From: a virus
Virus record (IMG/VR): IMGVR_UViG_3300025886_001605
Location: 1-44,796 of that record
DNA: 44,796 nucleotides
Strand: one strand, 5' to 3'
Below, piece after piece: positions 6,561-12,881 of this stretch. Both the position numbers and the translations under genes were made by a program. The notes below the pieces were generated by a model. The model made no database searches, had not been told where the DNA came from, and worked only from the letters and a program-made list of their open reading frames with translations. The number at the start of each line of letters is the position of its first letter. Position 1 is the first letter of the stretch.

Positions 6561-7061
6561 TCAGCCCGTGAACGCTGGCTGAGGTGCTGGGATGGTATCG
6601 GGTGCGGGTCCGGGATCCGGTGTCGGTGTTGCTTTGGGTGCGCAGACGATCCGGCCGTCGGTGTCGACGACGCATTCGGAGTCGGCCGGGACGATCACGA
6701 TCACCTGTTCGGGGGTCACGGGTTCGGCGTCGGCCTGGCAGTGCGTGAATGTCGGATAGACCACGCACGACACGCCGTTGCCTCGGGTGAAGGTCACCGG
6801 GGTGCACAGGGTCTGTTCGAAGCCGAAGTTCACGCAGCCGACGTCGAGTCCGCCGTATGTTGTGAACCAGTCGGCCATGCCGTCGCCTGGCAGCAAGTCG
6901 ACCATATAGATCGTGCGGTCGAGGTCGCAGACTCCGGCGATGGCTTCGTTGTAGGTGCAGGTGTGGTCAACGACGACGACATCCTGAGCGTTGGCAGTGC
7001 CGCCGATGAACACGACCGAGGCGAGCATTGCTGCCGCTGCGAGGATATTGCGATATTTCAT
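6561..7061 (-). CDS. Secreted Cys-rich protein of unknown function
   Basis: A 166-residue protein with a clear Sec signal peptide: positive start (MKYR), hydrophobic core (residues 5-20) and a cleavage-like ANAQ-D site near residue 26. The mature part is acidic and has about eight Cys residues in loose pairs (CTYNEAIAGVC, CVNFGFEQTLC, CVVYPTFTHC, CVVDTDGRIVC), suggesting disulfides outside the cell. It ends in a Pro-rich tail (TPTPDPGPAPD). The start is ATG at 7061, linked by ATGA to the 22-codon ORF upstream. A surface or superinfection-exclusion role is possible but there is no direct evidence. Confidence 0.75.
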   Translation of the reverse strand: MKYRNILAAAAMLASVVFIGGTANAQDVVVVDHTCTYNEAIAGVCDLDRTIYMVDLLPGDGMADWFTTYGGLDVGCVNFGFEQTLCTPVTFTRGNGVSCVVYPTFTHCQADAEPVTPEQVIVIVPADSECVVDTDGRIVCAPKATPTPDPGPAPDTIPAPQPAFTG

Positions 7062-7126
7062 TGTGTTGCTCCGATTGGTTTAGGTGCCCTGACACCGTAG
7101 CGGTCAGGCAGTGTTTGTGTCTTCAT
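7058..7126 (-). CDS. 22-residue coupled micro-ORF
   Basis: An ATG at 7126 overlaps the stop of the membrane-protein gene (ATGA), and the TGA at 7058-7060 overlaps the ATG of the secreted-protein gene (again ATGA). The 22-residue product (MKTQTLPDRYGVRAPKP, then IGATQ) has no known motif. Coupling on both sides suggests it is translated, perhaps only to carry ribosomes between neighbours. It is too short to judge by composition. Confidence 0.4.
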   Translation of the reverse strand: MKTQTLPDRYGVRAPKPIGATQ

Positions 7127-7314
7127 TTCAGTCTTCCCGCTCCGAATACACCGGCCAGGATGGCACCGGAGAAGGTGATCGGCCAGGCGAGGAAGAACAA
7201 GACGACGCCGATCCTCGCGAGCCTGGTTCTCGGCCGGTTCGATGTTTGGTCGAGCATCGCCGTCGCTATGACGATGGCCCCGACGGTCCAGATCCAAATC
7301 AGCACGTAGATCAC
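7123..7314 (-). CDS. Small membrane protein with two transmembrane segments
   Basis: A 63-residue protein starting at GTG 7314, which overlaps the upstream stop (GTGA). Two hydrophobic stretches (IYVLIWIWTVGAIVIATAML, about residues 2-21, and IGVVLFFLAWPITFSGAILA, about 36-55) are separated by a basic loop (NRPRTRLAR). The basic loop between the helices predicts both termini on the same side. The size and topology fit a holin or a superinfection-exclusion protein, but it is far from the lysis genes, so no function is assigned. A longer Arg-rich upstream frame to 7461 is a shadow. Confidence 0.65.
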   Translation of the reverse strand: MIYVLIWIWTVGAIVIATAMLDQTSNRPRTRLARIGVVLFFLAWPITFSGAILAGVFGAGRLK

Positions 7315-7598
7315 GCGTCGACACCGTTCTCGATCAGCATCATGGCGAGCACGACGGCGATCGAGTCGCCCGGTCCCCAGGCCAGGATCGGCGACTCGTC
7401 GAGGAGTTCGCCCATCGCTTCGACGTACGCGAACACCATGTCGCGGAGTTCGTCCGGCCATGTCGTCTCGCCTGCTGCGATGCCGTTAACGGCTTCGTTC
7501 GTGACGCCTTCCCAGATAGCCATCTCGCCGGGATCATCCGACGCCTTGACCATGCAATCGACCCAGCCCCGCAGCTCGTCGATCTCGTGGTGATTCAT
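7311..7598 (-). CDS. Unknown acidic protein, 95 aa
   Basis: Not recognised. Acidic, probably helical protein (MNHHEIDELRGWVDCM at the N terminus, VLAMMLIENGVDA at the C terminus). The ATG at 7598 overlaps the HNH-gene stop (ATGA), and its own stop overlaps the next start (GTGA). It is preceded by AGAAGGA as ribosome-binding sequence. No signal peptide or metal motif. Confidence 0.65.
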   Translation of the reverse strand: MNHHEIDELRGWVDCMVKASDDPGEMAIWEGVTNEAVNGIAAGETTWPDELRDMVFAYVEAMGELLDESPILAWGPGDSIAVVLAMMLIENGVDA

Positions 7599-7978
7599 TG
7601 CAAAAATCCTTCTTGTCGTCCGAGGTCGATGCCGATGCCGTGCCACGGGTCGTCGCTGCCCTCGGATAGTAGACCCAGCACCCTGGCGAGCCTGCCGTTC
7701 GAGTGAATGTTTTGGTGGCATCCGCCAGCGCCGAGGCCGGTGCCGCCGTTGTAAACCCAGATCATGTTCGCCGGGTCGTAGGTGCCGCCTTGCCTGCCGG
7801 GGTTTACCCGGTGTGCGACGAACGCTTCGTCGAGGTCGCTGCCAGGGCAGTCGTCGACGTGGAGGCCGTCGGCCTGGCAACGGCCACGCGCATTTCGCCG
7901 CGTGGCCGTTCGTGCCTCGGCGGTCCCTGTCGACCGTTGCCTCGGCGGCTTCGATGTCTTGAACCTTGGGGTGATCAC
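7595..7978 (-). CDS. HNH endonuclease-like protein
   Basis: A 127-residue protein starting at GTG 7978 (GTGA overlap with the WhiB stop). It resembles small phage HNH proteins: RCQADGLHVDDCPG (C34, C44), then AHRVNPGRQGG with H56, DPANMIWVYN and CHQNIHSNGR. The H...N...H spacing and the paired Cys fit an HNH finger, although one Cys of the usual two CxxC pairs is unclear. The N-terminal 30 residues are basic. HNH proteins near terminase often help packaging, but here the gene is among early genes, so homing or general nuclease activity is as likely. Confidence 0.7.
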   Translation of the reverse strand: MITPRFKTSKPPRQRSTGTAEARTATRRNARGRCQADGLHVDDCPGSDLDEAFVAHRVNPGRQGGTYDPANMIWVYNGGTGLGAGGCHQNIHSNGRLARVLGLLSEGSDDPWHGIGIDLGRQEGFLQ

Positions 7979-8217
7979 GCTGCCGTGTTTCGTTTCAGCT
8001 TGCCGTTCGAGTTTGGCTTGCGTCGTTCACGGTGCGAGGTTCCACCCCAGATGCCCTGAATCCACGTCTCTCGTCTTGCGTGAGCTTCGCAGGGTTCGGC
8101 TACCGGGCAGCGTTGGCAGGCGATTAGAGCCTCCCTCGCCCTGACGCCCTTTGCAGGGAAGAACAACGCCGTCGACATGCCCTTGCAGGCTGCTCGATCT
8201 TGCCATTCCAGATTCAT
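7975..8217 (-). CDS. WhiB-family [4Fe-4S] regulator (second copy)
   Basis: An 80-residue compact WhiB protein with four cluster cysteines C11, C34, C37 and C43, the GIWGGTSHRER turn and a Lys/Arg-rich C terminus (RRKPNSNGKLKR). It is more canonical than the copy at 5844-6377 and lacks that gene's Cys-rich extension, so the two are not a recent duplication. It is coupled to genes on both sides by ATGA/GTGA overlaps. Role: probably redirects host or phage transcription through the primary sigma factor. Confidence 0.9.
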   Translation of the reverse strand: MNLEWQDRAACKGMSTALFFPAKGVRAREALIACQRCPVAEPCEAHARRETWIQGIWGGTSHRERRKPNSNGKLKRNTAA

Positions 8218-8396
8218 GTGAGTTCCTCGAAGTCTCGAAGTCGAAGCTCTGCGTCCTGGGCGAACTCGACGATGGCGTCGAGCTGCTTCGCCTGGATCGT
8301 TACCGGTCCCGCCGGATGGGCTTCAACGAGAAGGACCATAGCGTTCATGATCTCGGCCCGAGGATATTTCGATCCTGGCCCGTTCGGGTATTTCAT
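8214..8396 (-). CDS. Unknown protein, 60 aa
   Basis: Not recognised. The ATG at 8396 overlaps the upstream stop (ATGA), and the TGA overlaps the WhiB start. N-terminal MKYPNGPGSKYPRAE, then a hydrophobic helix (MNAMVLLVEAHPAG) and a second helix rich in Glu/Asp. The longer frame to 8780 is a shadow of the adjacent gene. Confidence 0.55.
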   Translation of the reverse strand: MKYPNGPGSKYPRAEIMNAMVLLVEAHPAGPVTIQAKQLDAIVEFAQDAELRLRDFEELT

Positions 8397-9289
8397 GCTT
8401 CGGTGTCGATGTATCGGCAGGCCGGGAAGGTCTTCGTTGAGCCTGGTTTCCACCATGACATGCGCTCCCGTGTGGCCTGATCGGTCCAGAGGTTCCAGCA
8501 GATAATCGCGTCGGCGAGCTTCAGGTTCTTGAGTGGCATCGTTCCCTTGTCTGCGGTCTGGCGGAACATGCGATCCCGAAGCCACCAAGCACCGGAGTGA
8601 TACAACGTGTCGCCGGTGGCGACCTCGTGCCAGAACTCCGAGGCGTCGAACTCTTGCACGTCCCGGAGTGTGAGGAAGGAGAGCACGCCGTGCACCCGGC
8701 CGTTCGGACGAAGTCCTGCTGCGCCCATCTCTCGAACGAGGCGGCAGGCTTCGATCACCTGGGGGTTCTCGTCGACCCATTCGATCAGCTCGTGCCGTGT
8801 CGGGTCTGGTCGCCCGTGGATCATCGTCGAGACCTGAGCGCCTCGGTCGTATGCGAAGCCGCCTCGGGCGATCGCTCCGGTCATTGCATAGTCGTGCACG
8901 CCGTGACTCTTGAGGAAGTCCGAGACTGACCGGGTTTTGCCCTGGTCCATCTCGGCGAACATGCGTTCGGCTTCTTCGGGTTCAACGATCATGATCGTGA
9001 ACGGTTGCGGAGCGCCCGACGCGACGGTCGCCGACATCCGGTGCTGACCGTTCACTAGCGCACAGTTCGTGTCGACGACGATCTGATCGTTCGAGTGATG
9101 CCACCGGCCCGCCCTCATATCGACGGCGAGTTTCTTCGCGTGATTCGGGCTGAAGCTGCGCTGATAGGTCGGGACACCTGCCAGGAGCTGAGCCGCCTGA
9201 TCGGGGGTGATCATCTGCCTGCCTTCGATGAGCTTGACACCGTCGCGGGTGTGCCTCGTCTGCTGGCCCTGGGTAGATGCAAATTTCAT
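8393..9289 (-). CDS. ParB-like NGQHR-motif protein
   Basis: A 298-residue protein with the block ALVNGQHRMSATVASG at residues 77-92, the conserved core of a phage family related to ParB/DGQHR domains. Upstream lies TYQRSFSPNHAKKLAVDMRAGRW-type sequence, split between residues 41 and 63, as in ParB-like modules where the protein reads a flank and then NGQHR. The rest is helical and rich in Trp. The start is ATG at 9289 with the repeated leader AAGGACA upstream. It could be a nuclease or nucleotide-binding regulator. It is not close in sequence to the ParB-like gene at 4837-5364. Confidence 0.65.
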   Translation of the reverse strand: MKFASTQGQQTRHTRDGVKLIEGRQMITPDQAAQLLAGVPTYQRSFSPNHAKKLAVDMRAGRWHHSNDQIVVDTNCALVNGQHRMSATVASGAPQPFTIMIVEPEEAERMFAEMDQGKTRSVSDFLKSHGVHDYAMTGAIARGGFAYDRGAQVSTMIHGRPDPTRHELIEWVDENPQVIEACRLVREMGAAGLRPNGRVHGVLSFLTLRDVQEFDASEFWHEVATGDTLYHSGAWWLRDRMFRQTADKGTMPLKNLKLADAIICWNLWTDQATRERMSWWKPGSTKTFPACRYIDTEA

Positions 9290-9459
9290 TTCTTGTCCTT
9301 AATGGTTGGGGTTACTGCGGCGAGGATCGCCGAGATCTGGTGGTCGGTGAGCCGACCGGGTTCGGCCGGTGGCCGGAGGGTGTCGAGCCAGTCTGCGAGC
9401 TTGAATGCTGCGAGGCTCGATGCGCCGAGCGCTGCGAGCGTGATGTACGTGCCGATCAT
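9286..9459 (-). CDS. Short protein with N-terminal hydrophobic segment, 57 aa
   Basis: A short frame between two called genes: ATG at 9459 overlaps the upstream stop (ATGA), and TGA at 9286-9288 overlaps the next ATG (ATGA). The product starts MIGTYITLAALGASSLAAF, a plausible single membrane helix, then a soluble part (LADWLDTLRPPAEPGRLTD...) ending in KDKK. Perfect coupling on both ends and the absence of any other gene in this interval support it. Function unknown. Confidence 0.6.
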   Translation of the reverse strand: MIGTYITLAALGASSLAAFKLADWLDTLRPPAEPGRLTDHQISAILAAVTPTIKDKK

Positions 9460-9788
9460 GCTGCGTCGAGTCGCTTCAGGGTGGCCCGTGCTGAGAGCAC
9501 GAGTGCTCGGTAGTCCTGCCAGAACTCCGACGCCGAGTCCAGCCCGTAGTGCCTGGCGTCGGAGCGGAGGTCGGCGAAGGCTTCACGGTCGAGAGAGACT
9601 CGGTAGGTCTTCGAGAGTGTCTTGATGATCCTGCCGGTCGAGCCGCAGCCTCGGTCGGTGTGGTCGTCGTAGAAAGCGTGCGGCAAGTCGATGGTGATCC
9701 GGCCGGTCGAACCGGTGCCGTCGCAATATCGGCAGTCGCTGCGGTCGAGGTGCCCGTCGGGAGCGCAGGCCGAGCATTCGGAGATCAT
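9456..9788 (-). CDS. Zinc-finger protein with DnaJ-like CxxC repeat
   Basis: A 110-residue protein starting at ATG 9788, overlapping the upstream stop (ATGA). It begins MISECSACAPDGHLDRSDC, then RYCDGTGSTGRI: two CxxC pairs around a GxG turn, as in a single DnaJ-type zinc knuckle. The remainder is helical (SLDREAFADLRSDARHYG) with no catalytic motif. Two other small genes in this region carry similar knuckles (10725-10883, 12465-12881). Function unknown. Confidence 0.65.
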   Translation of the reverse strand: MISECSACAPDGHLDRSDCRYCDGTGSTGRITIDLPHAFYDDHTDRGCGSTGRIIKTLSKTYRVSLDREAFADLRSDARHYGLDSASEFWQDYRALVLSARATLKRLDAA

Positions 9789-9949
9789 GCCTTGCCGATC
9801 TCGATCACGCGATGCTTGTTCCCGGTGAACCGTTCGGCACAAGCTTTCATTGCTTTCTCGGCGGCTTCACGAGTCGGGAACGAACTAGATTCGAACTCGT
9901 CGACCCAACCATTGAGATGTTGGGCGAAGTACTGAACTTGAAACTTCAT
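9785..9949 (-). CDS. Unknown protein, 54 aa
   Basis: Not recognised. Starts MKFQVQYFAQHLNGWVDEF, then a helix with Lys/Glu (REAAEKAMKACAERF) and a basic end. It looks like a small alpha/beta protein that could bind nucleic acid or protein. Start choice: ATG at 9949 has an AGAAAGACA leader resembling the repeated leader of neighbouring genes; an earlier ATG at 9979 overlaps the upstream TAA (TAATG) and would add 10 residues. Confidence 0.6.
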   Translation of the reverse strand: MKFQVQYFAQHLNGWVDEFESSSFPTREAAEKAMKACAERFTGNKHRVIEIGKA

Positions 9950-9978
9950 GATGTTGTCTTTCTTGGTTGGGTTGGTCA

Positions 9979-10194
9979 TTATGGGAGCGCCTCGAAGCTC
10001 GTAGCGCCTGCCGCCTTCGCTGCTGCCTTCGCTGCTGCCTTCGCCTCGGTGAATGATCCGTTGAATTCGAACCATGATCGGGGGTCGTCGTTGCCGTTGA
10101 AGCTGAACAGCCAGAGGCCGTTGCCCTTCGGCTTGCGGAGGTGAGAGTTCTCGAATTGGCGACTGCTGAATCGGGGTGCGGTGCGGGTGCTCAT
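9979..10194 (-). CDS. Unknown small basic protein, 71 aa
   Basis: Not recognised. Starts MSTRTAPRFSSRQFENSHLR and has WLFSFNGNDDPRSWFEFNG in the middle, then an Ala/Lys repeat (AKAAAKAAAKAAG) encoded by a short direct DNA repeat, CTGCCTTCG, near 10010-10045. The ATG at 10194 has the repeated leader CAACCAACGAAGGACACACC-type sequence upstream. Confidence 0.55.
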   Translation of the reverse strand: MSTRTAPRFSSRQFENSHLRKPKGNGLWLFSFNGNDDPRSWFEFNGSFTEAKAAAKAAAKAAGATSFEALP

Positions 10195-10223
10195 GGTGTG
10201 TCCTTCGTTGGTTGAGGTGTCGT

Positions 10224-10262
10224 GCGCCGCCAGGAATCGAACCCGGATGAACCGTTCGGCGC
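10224..10262 (-). repeat. tRNA minihelix-like element (acceptor stem plus T-arm only)
   Basis: On the minus strand, between two genes, GCGCCG (10262-10257) pairs with CGGCGC (10229-10224). Inside lies a T-arm: CCGGG, loop TTCGATT (a perfect TTCRANY loop), CCTGG. The acceptor-like stem joins the T-stem directly on the 3' side. On the 5' side ten bases (AACGGTTCAT) replace the D and anticodon arms. No full tRNA can be drawn because the sequence 5' of it codes for the C terminus of the next gene. It could be a tRNA mimic, a relic, or the tRNA-derived core of a phage attachment site. Confidence 0.5.
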
Positions 10263-10268
10263 TGGTGA

Positions 10269-10670
10269 TCAGAACAGTTCAGACATTAGCGACTCGATCA
10301 GAGCCTCTTCTCGTTCTTCGGCCATCTGGCTCGGTGAGCCGTACGTGAAGTAGTGGTGACCGTTCTCGCACTCCCAACCGTCGGCGACGTCTGTGACTGC
10401 TGCTCCGCAGGTGACAGATTTCCAGCAGTCGGCTTCGGACGTTGGTTCTGGGTGGCCTGAAGGAACTTCGAGCTGCCAAGTACACGAGGTCGAGTGACCA
10501 GCTTCGGTGAGCAGACCTGCTTCACGTTGTTCCCGGACGAGGCGACGGCGAAGTCGTTTCTCGGCTTGGTTCGCGGTGCGGAGCGCTGCTTCTGCTTGAC
10601 GTTGCGCACGTTGTGCTTCGACGAGTTCGGCGGTGAGTGCTTCGATGTTTGCTGTGGTTGTTGTTTCCAT
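10269..10670 (-). CDS. Unknown early protein with coiled coil, 133 aa
   Basis: First gene behind early promoter C, probably translated from a leaderless mRNA. Residues 1-50 are a Glu/Arg/Ala-rich coiled coil (LTAELVEAQRAQRQAEAALR). The middle contains several Cys/His (CTWQLEVPSG, CWKSVTCGAAV, CENGHHYFTYG), which may bind metal. The layout (N-terminal coiled coil followed by a Cys/His region) recalls the early gene at 36172-36987, which has a near-identical promoter. Function unknown. Confidence 0.7.
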   Translation of the reverse strand: METTTTANIEALTAELVEAQRAQRQAEAALRTANQAEKRLRRRLVREQREAGLLTEAGHSTSCTWQLEVPSGHPEPTSEADCWKSVTCGAAVTDVADGWECENGHHYFTYGSPSQMAEEREEALIESLMSELF

Positions 10671-10676
10671 GTAGTC

Positions 10677-10711
10677 ACCTTAGCGCGTTACCAACGGCTT
10701 GACGCGTTACT
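10677..10711 (-). promoter_or_regulatory. Early promoter C (leaderless, twin GTAACGCG repeats)
   Basis: Reading on the minus strand: AGTAACGCG, 10 bases, GGTAACGCG (repeat starts 19 bases apart), C, TAAGGT at -12 to -7, six bases, ATG at 10670. TAAGGT fits the actinobacterial TANNNT -10 box, and its distance from the ATG places the transcript start on the A of the start codon. Confidence 0.75.
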
Positions 10712-10724
10712 TCTCGAAATTTCT

Positions 10725-10883
10725 TCACAATCGCCCAACGATCACCCGGCCGAAGCCGACGCACTCATCGCAAACCCTGTCCCGCTGACCGCCTGTGCCG
10801 TCGCAGGTCGGGCACGCCCTGAAGATGAGCCGAGGTCGTTTCGCCGGTGGTTCGTACTTCGACGGAGGACCGCAGAACGTCAT
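10725..10883 (-). CDS. Small DnaJ-type zinc-knuckle protein, 52 aa
   Basis: ATG at 10883 overlaps the methyltransferase stop (ATGA). The product contains CPTCDGTGGQRDRVCDECVG with FGR after it: a complete CxxCxGTG...CxxCxGxG zinc knuckle as in DnaJ. The N terminus is basic and Pro-rich (PPSKYEPPAKRPRL). It lacks a J domain, so it is not a chaperone in the usual sense. Small proteins like this are common in actinophage early regions. Confidence 0.65.
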   Translation of the reverse strand: MTFCGPPSKYEPPAKRPRLIFRACPTCDGTGGQRDRVCDECVGFGRVIVGRL

Positions 10884-11491
10884 CGCAGCACCAGCAACTG
10901 CGAAGCGTTCGAGCGGGCGTGGACCTGCCGTCGACCCGAAGGCTGCGGTCGGGCGTTGCCCTGGATCAGGTGAAACATGTCGGCGACCCGAAGGCCGAGG
11001 ATCGTGGCGACCTCGTGGACGTGCACGCTCTGCCAGACCTTGCGGCCCGAGCAGACTTGGTCCTGGCACTTCACGAGGATCGAGCCGCCAGGCTTCACGC
11101 ACCCGGCAGCGAACTGAATGCCCGAGCTGATGAGAGCGAGCACCTCGTTCGGCGAGGTGTACTCGGTGAGACCGAAGCGGTCATCGAAGCTCGTGTCGAC
11201 GAGCGCCGTGCGCCCATCTCGCCGACCCGACATCCGATACGGAGGATCGAAGACGACCGAATCGAACGCGTCGACCCAGTGCTCCGGGACCGTGCTCGTC
11301 ACGTCGAAGCTCCAGTCGGCCTTAGCCTCGTCGAGGTCGTTGGTCTCCAGATCCCGAGGCCGGTGGTCGGTCCAGAACTTGCCTTCGCCGAAGGTGAGGT
11401 CGAGCACCCGGCCGTCGAGGTATCCGAGCTTGGCGACGTCTGCGATTAGCTCGGCGTTCGTGCGCCATGCGCCGTAACTGAGAACTGTCAT
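10880..11491 (-). CDS. DPPY-motif DNA methyltransferase (N6/N4 type)
   Basis: A 203-residue Rossmann methyltransferase. Motif I LDLTFGEGKFW (residues 30-40), then an acidic end (LETNDLD), catalytic motif IV VFDPPYRMSG and a C-terminal PGGSILVKCQDQ strand typical of amino-methyltransferases. It is shorter than many DNA methyltransferases and has no obvious target-recognition domain. The start is ATG 11491 with the repeated AAGGACACACC leader. It would methylate adenine N6 or cytosine N4 and protect phage DNA. It is separate from the C5 system at the left end. Confidence 0.75.
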   Translation of the reverse strand: MTVLSYGAWRTNAELIADVAKLGYLDGRVLDLTFGEGKFWTDHRPRDLETNDLDEAKADWSFDVTSTVPEHWVDAFDSVVFDPPYRMSGRRDGRTALVDTSFDDRFGLTEYTSPNEVLALISSGIQFAAGCVKPGGSILVKCQDQVCSGRKVWQSVHVHEVATILGLRVADMFHLIQGNARPQPSGRRQVHARSNASQLLVLR

Positions 11492-11757
11492 GGTGTGTCC
11501 TTGCTTGTTGGTTGGGTTCGGTCGTTCAGGCTGCTGCTGCCTCCCTGGCGGAGCACGACGATCGTCGCCAGCCTGGTTGCCATCGATGGCTCGATGCGCC
11601 GCACGGTCGGCCACAGCGCCTGCCAGACGGTGTCGTTCCGCACTGCGTCGGCGAGCCGGTCGCCACTCCAGTCTGGGCGAAGCTGTTCGAGCTTCGACGC
11701 CAGACCGAAGGCGAGCCGGTGTCGCGCCTTCTCGTGGGCAGGGTGGATCTCGGTCAT
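11488..11757 (-). CDS. Unknown protein, 89 aa
   Basis: Not recognised. Helical, basic N-terminal half (HPAHEKARHRLAFGLASKLE) and WSGDRLADAVRNDTVWQALW in the middle. Coupled to the downstream methyltransferase (ATGA) and to the upstream gene (ATGA at 11757). No motif assigned. Confidence 0.6.
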   Translation of the reverse strand: MTEIHPAHEKARHRLAFGLASKLEQLRPDWSGDRLADAVRNDTVWQALWPTVRRIEPSMATRLATIVVLRQGGSSSLNDRTQPTSKDTP

Positions 11758-12065
11758 CGGATCTCCTCACCCTGGCCGACGTGTTCGATCAGCTCGAAGA
11801 TGCCGTCGCCGTTGTTCTCGTCGAGGATGAACTGCATCAGCGCGGGTCCCTCGGCGAAGCTCACGGATACCCAGGGACCGAACTCGTCGCGGCCTGCGTA
11901 GGTCTCGAAGCCTTCGTCCTGGGCGAACCTGCGTCCTTGCAGGGTGAGCACTCGATCCCAAATGTCGCACTCGGCGAGAATCTCGGCGAGTGCTTCGACC
12001 GCCTTCGCTCGTGCGATCGACCGGTTCCACTTGTGTTCTGCTGGCATGAATCCAGTGGTGATCAT
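11754..12065 (-). CDS. Unknown protein, 103 aa
   Basis: Not recognised. Starts MITTGFMPAEHKWNRSIAR, then a helix (KAVEALAEILAECDIWDRV), a strand-rich part (GPWVSVSFAEGPALMQF) and an acidic end. The leader upstream of ATG 12065 has the repeated CAACCAACGAAGGACA sequence. Confidence 0.6.
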   Translation of the reverse strand: MITTGFMPAEHKWNRSIARAKAVEALAEILAECDIWDRVLTLQGRRFAQDEGFETYAGRDEFGPWVSVSFAEGPALMQFILDENNGDGIFELIEHVGQGEEIR

Positions 12066-12098
12066 TGTCTTGTCCTTCGTTGGTTGGGGTGGTTGAAA

Positions 12099-12401
12099 TT
12101 AGATTGCGAGGCCGAGTTCATCGGCCAATTCTTTGATCCGGCGAATCACGATGGCGATAAACTCGTCTGATTCGTATTCAATGTCGCCGTACCCGCCTTC
12201 CATGATGTCCAAGTAAGCGTCTTCCTCCTGGCAGGAGAGTCGCCCCCAAGCTTCGACGTTGCATTCATTGGCCTCATATTCCAAGTAGGCGTCTTCTGAG
12301 AGTCGCTTCCAAGCTTCGGTGTTGGTTTGTGTGCTGGCGCTATATCCGGCATCTACGGTTGCTACTAGGGCTTCGAGTTGGTCTTTCGGGGTTTCGCTCA
12401 T
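12099..12401 (-). CDS. Acidic early protein with internal duplication, 100 aa
   Basis: First gene behind early promoter D. Strongly acidic. Two segments repeat: TEAWKRLSEDAYLEYE (28-43) and VEAWGRLSCQEEDAYLD (49-65), an internal tandem duplication also visible in the DNA. The C-terminal part (FIAIVIRRIKELADELG) is helical. Small acidic early proteins often bind host enzymes or mimic DNA, but no function can be assigned. Confidence 0.65.
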   Translation of the reverse strand: MSETPKDQLEALVATVDAGYSASTQTNTEAWKRLSEDAYLEYEANECNVEAWGRLSCQEEDAYLDIMEGGYGDIEYESDEFIAIVIRRIKELADELGLAI

Positions 12402-12407
12402 GAAGAC

Positions 12408-12442
12408 ACCATAGCGCGTTACTAACGGGTTGGCGCGTTACT
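12408..12442 (-). promoter_or_regulatory. Early promoter D (leaderless, twin GTAACGCG repeats)
   Basis: Minus strand: AGTAACGCG, 10 bases, AGTAACGCG (19-base repeat period), C, TATGGT at -12 to -7, six bases, ATG at 12401. It differs from promoter C in a few positions between the repeats but keeps the repeat period and the -10 spacing. Confidence 0.75.
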
Positions 12443-12464
12443 TCGTGAAATATCTGAGAATTGT

Positions 12465-12881
12465 TCAAGCGCTTCGCCATTCGTCGAGATCACTGCGGCC
12501 CGTCATCTCGCCGGAAGTCCACCGGTCGTGCTGCTCGACGCGACACATCGGGCACGGATGGACCGCACCGTTCTGGCCTTCGACTTCGAGCCAGCCGGTG
12601 TCCCGGCATCGAGCGCAGCGCTTGTCGCCAGCCGGGGTCGCCGAGTTCCACTTCCTCGACTCGGCCGAGAGCAGTTCACGGTAGACCTTCATGAACTCGG
12701 ACCAGTGAGGCCAGAACGGGGTCGAGTCGCCGAGCTGGTCGAGCGCCCGGTCGGCCCGTTCTGCTTCTCGCATCTTGCCGAGGTTGCGAACCCAGATCGA
12801 CATCGAAGCTTCGTCGACATCTGCGTTCGGCCAGATCATCGCCATCTTGGCGAGGTGCCGTGCGACCTGCTCGTCGTTCAT
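12465..12881 (-). CDS. Possible helicase loader-like protein with zinc knuckle
   Basis: A 138-residue protein. The N-terminal 75 residues are helical (HLAKMAMIWPNADVDEASM, then WVRNLGKMREAERADRAL) and resemble the G39P-type helicase loader/inhibitor layout, including the closing FWPHWSEFMKVYREL. The C-terminal half has CARCRDTGWLEVEG and CPMCR, two CxxC pairs. It directly follows the replication initiator candidate with an ATGA overlap, which fits a loader. The family assignment is weak. Confidence 0.5.
   Translation of the reverse strand: MNDEQVARHLAKMAMIWPNADVDEASMSIWVRNLGKMREAERADRALDQLGDSTPFWPHWSEFMKVYRELLSAESRKWNSATPAGDKRCARCRDTGWLEVEGQNGAVHPCPMCRVEQHDRWTSGEMTGRSDLDEWRSA

Noticed and set aside
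10195-10300. Complete tRNA gene
   Set aside because: A good T-arm and acceptor-like stem exist, but no D arm, anticodon arm or seven-base 5' acceptor can be found; the sequence where they should be codes for protein.
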